A stretch of 64,000 nt of DNA from Salminus brasiliensis (taxonomy: Eukaryota; Chordata; Actinopteri; Characiformes; Bryconidae). The notes under the pieces are model-generated. The model made no database searches. It had not been told where the DNA came from and saw nothing but the letters and a program-made list of their open reading frames with translations. A program made the translations under genes and the position numbers. Positions 42,681 to 64,000 of the stretch are shown here, one piece after another. Where the stretch lies: the NCBI RefSeq assembly GCF_030463535.1, contig NC_132880.1, positions 42,874,842 to 42,938,841 of the forward strand. The letters run 5' to 3'. Positions within the stretch are counted from its first letter, which is position 1. Every line of letters starts with the position of its first letter.

Positions 42681-42699
42681 CAGCCACAGCCATGCCCCT

Positions 42700-42893
42700 T
42701 TAAATTACAGTGCAGGACTCTGTACTGCGCATGCTCTGTTCAACCTCGGTGGCGGCTGGGGAGAATGGGCTGCTAGCGGTGGCTGTTTGCTGCTTGCTGC
42801 TTTTTCATGTTGTTGTTTTGGTTGGTGGAGAGTTGAGTGTTTGCTGTGGAGGACAGCATTCAGTAGATTTCGGAAAGGTCATTCAGAAGGACA
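42700..42893 (+). promoter_or_regulatory. rprd1a promoter and 5' UTR
   Basis: GC content rises here. TGCGCATGC at 42726-42734 resembles an NRF1 site, typical of housekeeping CpG promoters. A TSS around 42740-42800 would give a 5' UTR of about 100-150 bp. GCTAGC-rich clusters follow in intron 1 (43176-43235, 43388-43402). Confidence 0.45.
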
Positions 42894-54926
<12,033 letters not shown>

Positions 54927-56705
54927 GTTCAACACACTTCCCTCACCTAAGACTTAAGCTCAAGCTTTCACTCCCATACCTTAGTCCTGAGGACTGTCCC
55001 CGAACCTTACATGTGCTCTCTTGACCCATCATACTCTCAGTATGTGGATGTGTCCTGGACAGTATAAGGTCAAGCAAGGATTTTAATGTGCTGGGATGTC
55101 TGTGTGAAGGGTTTTTCCTCTATTTCACCTCTAAATATGGATTTCTTTACACAAGCCATGTCTCATAAGCTCACTGCAAATGTTTCAAAGTATTCAGCCT
55201 GAATATACCTGAGATTACACTTGTAGGAATCTGAAGCTAAGGGTGATGGGGCTTCAGAGACCGTGCATAGTCGTCATTCAGATTCATTATGTCTGTATAA
55301 CCGGCCCTGAAATTGAAAGGGTGTATGCTGAGAAACTACTCTTCACTTTTGACTGTGACCTGCTGATTCAGACCTTTTGGCATTGTGGCACCTGTTCAGA
55401 CACTTTCAGCTGTGTATCGACACTGCAAAGACCTCGAGGAGAGCAACGCCCTTTGGCCACACAAATGCTATTGGTCCAAAGTTCCACACAGTCCTAAACT
55501 AATGTAGTTCATCACAGCCAGAGATCGTAGTGTTTTGATTTGGCAGTAAGCCACCGTCAAATCAAATTGCTCACCTGTAGTAAGGGTAATAGTAGGTTGC
55601 TCTCGCTCTCTCTCATGCTGTTGAGATTGCCACCTTCCTGCCTGGTAGTGGTTGCTTGAGATTTGCTGTGAAGCTATTTTTGTATTTATTGTAGTGAATT
55701 TGGGGGAATTCACTAGAGATTAGAAGTAGTCAAATAGGTGAATTGTGGGTAAAATCTTCATTGCAGTATCTTAATCAGCTGCAGTATTTTAATACTGAAA
55801 GGATTTCAGCATATTGCTTGTCGTTCATGTGTCAAAGTAATACGGAGTTCCCAAGTGCTGCAAGGAGACGTCCGCTCGTTTTAGGTTGCTCAGTGCTCAG
55901 TTATTGCTCCAATGGTAGAAATCCAAACAATATGGTTATGGTTATGTTTATAACCATTTGCTTTCATCATGGTCATGATATATGTGAGGCTGAACTGATG
56001 TTAATGGGACGTCTATACATTTTAAAGTCTACCAGTTAAGGTAGACTGCTCCCTTCAGTTCAATTTATGTTTATCAATATTTGATTTTAGGAACAATGGG
56101 CCTCATTCTCCAGTATCCTCCAAGGTAATTTCCTAAATTTGTTCTTGAGACGTGTCCAAACGAAAGGTCTACGTCAGATTTATGATGCGCTTTTAAACCG
56201 CAGAATTGTTCACATCTACCATTTTATTACGATGGTTCCCGTTTTCCTCGTAAATTGAAAAAATCCCAAATAAGAAAACATTAATGAATGTGAGAATCTT
56301 TGTGTTGGTGTGTTTTACAGAGAGATTTCTTCATAAGAACGGATGGTGAATAAGGCCCAGTGTTTTAAAGGCCTTTTTTTTGGGAGCATCATAAGCTCTT
56401 CTGTTACAGATGCATCTCCAAAGAGGTTTGGCTGAATCATGATGGGTCTACAGTGATTCCCATGGGGAGTGTGTTGGTTGAAGCATCATCTGGTGTGCTT
56501 GTTTACTGTATCACTGCTCCTTGGATTGTTATTAATGTCTGCTGAAGAGTCGTTAGAGTTGATAATCATTTTCTTTGTGAGGTTTAAAGGAGCCTGTTAT
56601 TGCCTATGAAAAAACATTGTGTAACTTATTTGCGACCGTGTATTTTAACATCCAACCTTTGTAAAATGTTCAGGTACCTGAACCAAATAAACTGAAAATG
56701 TGGAT
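54927..56705 (+). terminator. rprd1a 3' UTR and poly(A) signal
   Basis: No exon-like sequence follows the stop at 54924-54926. AATAAA at 56686-56691 is the first canonical signal I see, implying a 3' UTR of about 1.8 kb. Confidence 0.55.
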
Positions 56706-57260
56706 GTGTGAGACTTACTCACTTAATTATTCACTCTCTGCCTGATGCATCGTCGGTTTGCTCTGGTCTGTCAGAGTTTGTAAACTTAAGAAAAACTTCA
56801 AGCACATGAAATTGTGAGGCAACAAACCTTGTGATGAACGTTCTCTTCACTTATTGCTGCAACCTGTCTGGGGCAGAAGCAAGAAAACAAAAACAGGAAG
56901 ACGATCCTGTGTTCTGGATATTTGAACGTATTCTCACACACACACCCACACCCACACACACCCTTTAAAGGCGACACTGTATGTACACTACACATGTACT
57001 AAAATCTAATCTAAAGGTGCTGATTTTAGGAAGCCTTTACAGAAGACTTCTCTGAACTCCAGCCGCTGTGTAGATTTGTTTAGTTCCAGCAGCAGCTCAC
57101 CTGATTAGCTTTAATGATGAAGTGATTAGATGAACTGGCTGCTGAATGGGATTAACACTGATTTTAGGAACGTTAACAGTCTTGGTTGCCTTCTGCCTTG
57201 ACTGCCTCTCTGTGGCTGATTCCCCTGTACATTCTTCTACCTGTGTGTGTGTGTATGTAT

Positions 57261-57328
<68 letters not shown>

Positions 57329-57329
<1 letters not shown>

Positions 57330-57680
57330 CTCCAGAAAATGGAGACCACCCTACATTATCAATTTCTCTGGTTTTACCATTTATAGGGGAAGTTACATTT
57401 GCGTTGTATTTCATAAAACCATGAACAACATTTTCCCTGAATTCCAAATAAAAATATTTGCTATTTAGAGCATTAATTTGCAGAAATGACAACTGATCAA
57501 ATACTGCACAGAAATGATTGTAATAATCATAATGCAAAGAAGTTATTAATCAGATTTAAGCAACACAGTACTAATATTTGAACTTTGAGAGCATTCAGAA
57601 ATCACTGTGGTGAAATAACCTGGACTGCCAATCACAGCTTTCATGTCTATATGATGTTGCTTTTTCTGATGTAACAGTTG
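57329..57680. mobile_element. abundant teleost DNA-type repeat
   Basis: TATAGCTCCAGAAAATGGAG followed by TTTCTCTGGTTTTACCATTT, AATTCCAAATAAAAATATTT and AATCACAGCTTTCATG is a block order common in fish genomes. Truncated at its right end. No transposase. Confidence 0.5.
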
Positions 57681-57888
57681 GGTCACCCCGGTATAAGGGG
57701 TGAAAATATGTTCTCATGCTTTACAGAAACCACAGTTCTGAATATTCTTAAGCATAATTACTGTTTATTAGCTATTAATTTGAAATGTGCCGCATGCAAA
57801 AGTAATGTTACATACGGTGTGTTGAGAAATGGTAGGTCAGAAAAAGTAACAAGCTTCTGTATCTTCTGTAGAGAACTCGATCAATTAC

Positions 57889-57973
<85 letters not shown>

Positions 57974-58061
57974 ATGGTATTATAAGATTTATAATATTAT
58001 CTTAATTATTTCTAATTTCTAGTTGTCAAATATAAATATAATACATTTTAATAGTTTCAGC

Positions 58062-58102
58062 TTCTCTCTCTCTGTCTCTCTCTCTCTGTCTCTCTGTCTC
58101 CG

Positions 58103-58157
<55 letters not shown>

Positions 58158-58240
58158 GTCTCTCTCTGTCTCCGTCTCTCTGTCTCTCTCTCTCTCTGTC
58201 TCTCTCTCTCTCTCTGTCTCTCTCTCTCTGTCTCTCTCTC

Positions 58241-58297
<57 letters not shown>

Positions 58298-58316
58298 GTC
58301 TCCGTCTCTCTGTCTC

Positions 58317-58380
<64 letters not shown>

Positions 58381-58468
58381 TCTGTCTCTCTCTATGTCTC
58401 TCTCTCTCTCTCTGTCTCTCTCTCTCTCTCTCTGTCTCCGTCTCTCTCTCTCTCTGTCTCTCTCTATG

Positions 58469-58554
<86 letters not shown>

Positions 58555-58708
58555 TCTCTCTGTCTCCGTCTCTCTCTCTCTCTGTCTCTCTCTATGTCTC
58601 TCTCTCTCTCTCTGTCTCTCTCTCTCTCTCTCTGTCTCCGTCTCTCTCTCTCTCTGTCTCTCTCTATGTCTCTCTCTCTCTCTCTGTCTCTCTCTGTCTC
58701 TCTCTCTC

Positions 58709-58752
<44 letters not shown>

Positions 58753-58818
58753 TCTCTGTCTCCGTCTCTCTCTCTCTCTGTCTCTCTCTATGTCTCTCTC
58801 TCTCTCTCTGTCTCTCTC

Positions 58819-58874
<56 letters not shown>
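58062..58874 (+). repeat. 813-bp polypyrimidine (TCTCTG-type) satellite
   Basis: Almost purely T and C with periodic G (GTCTC) and occasional ATG or CCG. Within it a longer unit of about 45-55 bp (…CTCTATGTCTCTCTC…CTGTCTCCGTCTC…) recurs from about 58385. It ends about 10 bp before the probable 5' UTR of the zinc transporter gene. The long Ser-Leu frame through it is an artefact. Confidence 0.95.
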
Positions 58875-58875
<1 letters not shown>

Positions 58876-58876
<1 letters not shown>

Positions 58877-59234
58877 AACTCGACTCTCCAGCCTCTCAGG
58901 TTTTGCTCCCGGCGGCTCTGGCAGGGTTTGCTCTGCTGACCTGGTCCGAGGTGCTGCGAGCAGAGCAGCAGCCTCAGTATTTGCACACGGTCCCGAGTCA
59001 CAAGGCTTCAGAAAGCCCTTCGCCCTTCACCCATCTCCCAGACGACTCCTCAGGATGCTGCGAGCGGCGAGCTGAGACACTCTCCTCTCCACCAGCCACA
59101 CTTTACTTTCTTTATTTTAAACACAGGAGAGACACTTTTACTCGGAGTTAATACATTTATATAGAGAGATTTACATTTTTTATTTCAGTTTCTGGATTAT
59201 TTAAAGAAATTAGTCGACTAGTCAGAAACTAACC
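58876..59234 (+). promoter_or_regulatory. slc30 5' UTR/promoter region with uORF and MRE
   Basis: GC-rich sequence directly after the pyrimidine tract. TGCACAC at 58982-58988 followed by GGTCCC resembles a metal response element (core TGCRCNC, then GGCCC). A six-codon upstream ORF (59055-59075, peptide MLRAAS) precedes the main ATG. TSS not determinable from sequence. Confidence 0.45.
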
Positions 59235-60231
59235 ATGATCAAAAACGATCCGGAAAAGGCTCTGCTGCTGAAGGACAAAGCTGCCCACATGTACACCATC
59301 ACACTGGGAAGGTAAAGTACTGCCAGATCAATAACTTTCATATAGAGTCCAGGAACTGTTTAAAATAAGTCAGATATTATTACCTGGGTGTGTTTTCTTT
59401 TTTGTTTTATTATTATCTGCTGATTTGAACATTTTTGGCTTCATTTAAAGTAGTCTGGGTTGTCTGGGTGGGTGGGTGGAGGCGGAGGGCTAGGGGGAGC
59501 TTTTACACACGGTGCGCAAACTTTGCGCAGCGCCCTCATCCTCAGCAGCAGCAGCAGTGGTGGTGAGGGGAGGGGGAGGGGAGGGGCGGGGCGGGGAGGG
59601 GCGGGGATTCCTGCGCGTCGTGCGGACGAGTTCGGCTGCGTCCCAAACCACATACTATTGCCGTTCTAACGGTAGTGCACTAGTGCACTAGTGCTCTTTT
59701 CACTTTCTGCGCATTACTGTTACTTGGCGTAGTGTTTTTTTCTAAATATGTGTTTTTTCGACCAGAACGTTGCGTTACCAAGTGCGCATGAGCCAACTAC
59801 ACTAGTTAGCTAGCTAGCTAGCATACTTATACTGACACAAGTGCTGATATTGGAGCGCGGCCGCAAGCTAAACCTCGCTTCCAGACGAGACAGTCCACTC
59901 AAAACTGATGGCAGGCGAGTTAATGATTTTCAAAGCGTTGTCTAAAACTAATCAAAGGCTATTTTCACACTGATGTTGTTTGAAACGTTGATTTAATCAC
60001 ACTGTTTTGTTCAAAGGTATTTTACGTCACTCATAACAAAGTCGCGTGAGCCAAGGGGCAGTGATTAGGGGGAAACGGGCAGCGTGCAGTGGGCTAATCT
60101 CCTCCTGACCACATACCAGCCGCCACCTAGCTATATATACTTTATAGAGCCCTTAAAGGATCAGGGAGGAAAAATAACGTTTAGAGACATAATAATAATA
60201 ATCTGTTCCCTAAAGTGTGCATTTTATGTCT

Positions 60232-60276
<45 letters not shown>

Positions 60277-63200
60277 GTTGTTGTTATATTTATTTATTTA
60301 TTTAACCTTGATACTCTTGGTAACTTTTTACTAGTTAAACTCTAAATTCCTGATCTCTATAATGGAGGTTTTCCAAGAAGAAAGTCTGATTTCAGATATA
60401 TTTTATTGTGAAAAAGGCCACCAGCAATCTCTAATTTATTAATAAAAACTCATAATTTCTTATGCAAAATACAGTTGTCCTAGTAGAAATTCTAACTTCA
60501 CATCTCAATTCTGATTTCTTTAGCCTAAAATGAGAGATCTCAAATTCTAGATCTCTGTTGTAGTTTTCACTAGTCACATGTTACCTCTGGTTTACATGGA
60601 ATCACATTCTCTCTTATCTATAATCACATTTTGTTAAAAAAAAAGTCAAGTTAAAGAGATATACTATTATTTTGACAAACAAAATATGTAATTGCAGATA
60701 TCTCCACTGCAATGCTAACTAGTAAAGACAGTAGGTCCTATAGTAAGCCATTTAGCTCAAAATGCCACCAGCAATACAAGCTATTAATATTAAAACTCAT
60801 TCTAATCTGAAATTCTAATTTCAGACATCAACTCTAATATGAGACATATCACTAAAACCATTCTGGCTAGTCATATTGCTAGGACGATATTAGTGCAGTT
60901 TTTGACTAGTCATGGTACTATTGATTTACATTACGTCTCTCTCTAACAGGTAATTATATTTTAAATAATTAAATAAAAAATAATTACAATGACATTTTTA
61001 CTAGCAGAAATATGAATGCCAGGTATCTACACTGTAATTCCAGGAATCTGGTATTACAATGTCTGCTTGTAAAAGAAAAATAAAAGAAAACTTTTTAATT
61101 GGACAGAAATGCAATTCTAATTCTAAATCAATGGGAAAATATTACCAGTTAAATAAAATATTGGGGAAATGTCATCCTGGCAATATGACTACTCAGAATG
61201 GAGGAAAAAATACTTGTAGAAAATGACAGTTTTTACCAGTAAAAGCAGTTGAGTTACAGTGAAAACAGCTTTTCTGTATTATGTCCTGTATTAGCTTATA
61301 TTGTCATTCTTCCCCTTCCAAACTTCCAGCGTGTCCTCTGTTGAGACAGTGCAGAAGGACAATAAGCACTGTCATGACAGCAGTCGTGCCCTCGAGGACA
61401 GAGAGAGGGAGAAGAAACTGGCCAGGAAACGGCTCTACATCGTCTCGGCGGTTTGTCTGGTCTTCATGGTGGGAGAAATCTTAGGTACGCTTGTTGCACT
61501 TTTCCTCTTTGCCTCACAGTTGTGCCACAATCCAGGCAGAACTCTGAGAGCGTTTCATTTGCTGTAGCTGTGAGGAGATGACCTACTTTAGCCTCATCCT
61601 GTATTCGTGGGCGTGTATGGTTGGGTGAACAGGTGGGTACTTTGCTGGCAGTCTGGCTGTGATGACGGATGCTGCCCACCTGCTGGTGGACTTTACCAGT
61701 TTCATCATCAGCCTGTGCTCCCTGTGGTTGTCATCCAGGCCTGCTACACACACACTCAACTACGGCTGGCATCGAGCAGGTGAGACAGCACAACCGTTGT
61801 TTTTGCATGAATTTGCATGGGTAAAGTTGATGAATCCATATTGCTACTCTGCACTAAAAGAATGTCTTACAAACCTGACATTATCATCCTTTAAAATCAC
61901 ACTGAAGAGAATACACAATGCATTGAGAAATGCCCCACTCACTAATAAAAGCCCATTTCCACAATGTTTTGGGGAGTAGGTAACCATATTGCCCTCCCCC
62001 TTTCCAGACTGGGGTTTGATTTTATAGCTGTGCAATCACAACATACTACTCCAATAAGAGCCCTTCTAACACTAGGACCACTAACACTACATTCTACATG
62101 CTCCAGATAAGCAGCAAAATGTTGCCAAGCCATAAAATCATATTTAGGGTTATTCATTGGTTGTACATTACTTAAGGCATAGGCTGTGATACGGCCATTT
62201 GTGCCCTTACTACCATACTAACCTTCAAACCTGCTCCCTTTTACAGAAAAAGTGCACCATATGGTTTGCCAGCCATGTCATTGGTTTTATAGCCATTCAA
62301 GGTTAATTTCACTATACAGTAAATGTTACATAGCAGATGAATTATCGAGTGCATCGTATCAAATACACGCTATGCCAGAATACAGAGCATTAATTAGTGC
62401 AGTACATGTAACTGAATAATTAATCGTGCGTTTTATGATCACTGCTCTTTGTCCGGTAGACAAAAGTATAGGGACACTTGCTCATGCATTGTTTCCTCTC
62501 AAATACCTCAAAGGTATTTAAAAAACCTTTATCCTGCTTTTGCTGACATAATTGTCTCTACTGTCCAGGGAAGGCTTTCTAAAAATATTGGATGGAGCAC
62601 AGAACACAGTTCCATTGCTCCACAGCTTAATGCTGGGGGACTTTATACCCCTCTATTCTGCGCCTGGCACTAGGCCTGGGATAAAGGTTCATGTTTATCT
62701 GCCCTAAAATCCATTCAATTGGCATTGCTTATCTGCATGGACCTGACAAGCTGTCAGTGTGCATTTCCACATCTGCATATCTGAGTCAGCAATGGGGGCA
62801 ACTTAAAGTAGCTGAATGATTTCATTAGAAGGGGTGTCCACAAACATTTGGACATATAGTGTGTCATGCTTATCGCCATTTAGTTTACATGAGCAGTCTG
62901 TGAGAATTGGTATTTTTTTGCTCCTAAATACAAATCACGCTTTGAGCACCTCCTTATGGACAGCTGTATACATGCATTTCTGGACAAGCTGAGATGTGCA
63001 GCTCTCATGTAGTAGCAGCATTCCGGCCTGGAGTGGCAATGACTCCTCATTCTCCCGAATTCTCTCTATTACAGTCAGTGGAGCATCAACATGACTCTAA
63101 AGCTGATAGTCAGGCTCTAAGTATTTTTTTCTGCAACTCTTTACATTCTCAGAGATCCTGGGCGCTCTCCTCTCTGTCTTCACCATCTGGTTGGTGACTG

Positions 63201-64000
63201 GTGTGTTGGTGTACTTGGCAGTGGAGCGTCTTATCAGTGATGATTATGAAATCGAGGGCACTGTCATGCTCATCACCTCTGGCTGTGCTGTGCTGGCCAA
63301 CATCATGTGAGTGAAATGTGGTTCATCTGTTGTCAGCGGGTATTCATCATGAGTCATTATGCAGTGTTTACTCACTGCCTGAAATCCATGCAATGCACTG
63401 TAGTTTAGAGCACACCAGTAAGGGTTATAAACTTAGTTTTTAACCTCAGGCTAAACTACAACTGGCTCTTAGTATGTACAGCAGACCCATTCACTTGCAA
63501 ATCAACACTATGCCTGTTGTACCTCATCTAAAACAAGCATCTTCTTTCAATGCTTGCAGAATGGCTCTCACTTTGCACCAGTCAGGGCATGGTCACAGTC
63601 ATGGTGGTCTTAGCTCCCACGGTCATGGTCACAGCCATAGTGGTGACCACAGCCATGAAAAGAAAAATGGTCACAGCCATGCTTTCACTAACGGTAACCA
63701 CCATGATCCAGAAGACAAAACAGCTGGAAACAAACCACAAGAAAATGCCAGCGTGAGGGCAGCCTTCGTGCATGTGATAGGAGATCTTCTGCAGAGCGTC
63801 AGCGTGCTTGTTAGCGCCCTCATCATCTTCTTCAGGGTAAGAGATTGTGTTAAGTCCTGCCCCAGCATTGCATTAAATAAGGCAGTGGATGTTGTGTTGT
63901 AGTATCTGGGAATTATTATTTTTTTTTTGTACAGCCTGAGTACAAGATAGCAGACCCTATCTGCACCTTCCTGTTCTCCCTGTTTGTATTGGGCACCACC
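59235..64000 (+). CDS. slc30a2: SLC30 zinc transporter, ZnT2/3/8 subfamily, probably slc30a2 (3' end cut)
   Basis: Exons: 59235-59311, 61330-61484, 61633-61779, 63153-63306, 63560-63836 and 63935-64000 (continues beyond the window). In phase, 292 aa are seen. Features: HCH motif at 39-41, conserved in ZnT2/3/4/8 cytosolic N-termini; first membrane segment about 58-77; HxxxD zinc site HLLVD at 93-97; [13 protein letters not shown]; a cytosolic His-rich loop at 184-226 with 14 His; second HxxxD site HVIGD at 249-253. Cation diffusion facilitators of this group exchange cytosolic Zn2+ for H+ into vesicles as dimers. [17 protein letters not shown] and [13 protein letters not shown] are ZnT2-like, while the N-terminus ([12 protein letters not shown]) and [12 protein letters not shown] recall ZnT8. 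I favour slc30a2. Start ATG 59235 has ACC before it. Confidence 0.9.
59312..61329. other. slc30 intron 1 (2.0 kb)
   Basis: The first 550 bp is GC-rich and promoter-like, with a G-rich tract (59558-59608), MRE-like cores on the minus strand (59512-59518 and 59782-59788) and a TAGC cluster (59806-59822). (ATT)n follows at about 60235-60275. From 60300 to 61320 the sequence is AT-rich with repeated short CTAGT/CTAATTTC-type motifs and no exon. Confidence 0.55.
59558..59608 (+). promoter_or_regulatory. G-rich tract with Sp1-type GGGGCGGGG motifs
   Basis: Consecutive G-runs of 3-5 separated by single A or C, including GGGGCGGGGCGGGG and GGGGCGGGG. It fits Sp1/KLF sites and G-quadruplex potential, about 250-300 bp after exon 1. 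Confidence 0.7.
61780..63152. other. slc30 intron 3 (1.4 kb)
   Basis: Contains family M MITE copy g (62456-62862). Otherwise AT-rich, no exon seen. Confidence 0.65.
62456..62862 (-). mobile_element. family M MITE, copy g
   Basis: The minus-strand copy has ends GTAGACAAAAGTATAGGGAC and ACATTTGGACATATAGTGTG. About 407 bp, internally shortened relative to copy d. Confidence 0.8.

Larger units (their letters stand above)
56706..58875. other. rprd1a-slc30 intergenic region, mostly repeats
   Basis: It contains (TA)n of about 62 bp (57267-57328), a DNA repeat (57329-57680), compound (TC)n-(TA)n-(TG)n at 57895-57974, and the pyrimidine tract 58062-58874. No gene seen. Confidence 0.7.

Noticed and set aside
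58023-59075. A 350-codon Ser-Leu-rich open frame and overlapping frames
   Set aside because: It is a translation of the (TCTCTG)n microsatellite, open in several frames, with no start context or conserved domain.
63582-63868. Minus-strand frames over the zinc transporter His-rich exon
   Set aside because: Antisense shadows of the confirmed His-rich coding exon.

Overview
This window looks like teleost fish chromosomal DNA. It holds multi-exon vertebrate genes with GT-AG introns, tRNA-derived SINEs, a short TA-type inverted-repeat transposon in at least seven copies, Tc1- and Harbinger-type relics, and very dense (CA)n, (TA)n, (TC)n and (TTA)n microsatellites. The repeat mix resembles otophysan (characin-like) genomes, but that placement is my impression from memory and not proven. 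I see no bacterial, viral or CRISPR content.

Five protein-coding genes, all on the + strand, account for the supported coding sequence. (1) vps28 (ESCRT-I subunit): last three coding exons, 361-1361. (2) mapk15 (ERK7/8 atypical MAP kinase): complete, 14 coding exons, 3976-15065, 612 aa. (3) grina (TMBIM3/LFG1, seven-pass BI-1-family membrane protein): non-coding exon 1 ending at 17268, a 15.2 kb first intron, coding exons 32507-38130, 358 aa. (4) rprd1a (RNA polymerase II CTD-interacting protein): complete, 7 exons, 42894-54926, 312 aa. (5) A SLC30 zinc transporter of the ZnT2/3/8 subfamily, best read as slc30a2: 59235 to the window end, six exons (292 aa), cut by the window edge. Exon boundaries were set by reading-frame phase, splice signals and remembered protein families.

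The rest is introns and intergenic DNA dominated by repeats. Regulatory candidates: a perfect RFX X-box upstream of mapk15; a CACGTG palindrome plus CRE just upstream of grina exon 1; an NRF1-like site at rprd1a; metal-response-element cores and a G-rich Sp1/G4 tract at the zinc transporter gene, whose first exon directly follows about 0.8 kb of polypyrimidine repeat.

The most unusual structures are perfect or near-perfect inverted duplications, three of them centred on (TA)n tracts: 148-bp arms at 47133-47488, immediately abutted by a second palindrome at 47486-47773; 98-bp perfect arms at 23776-23988; and a 100-bp pair with three mismatches at 21428-21830. Also notable are a 20-bp minisatellite that seems to have grown inside a Tc1 transposase relic, a five-copy 164-bp minisatellite upstream of grina, and a (GT)n tract that replaces the polypyrimidine tract of a mapk15 splice acceptor. 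I found no clear novel gene system. The palindromes are the best candidates for something undescribed, and an assembly artefact must be excluded first.
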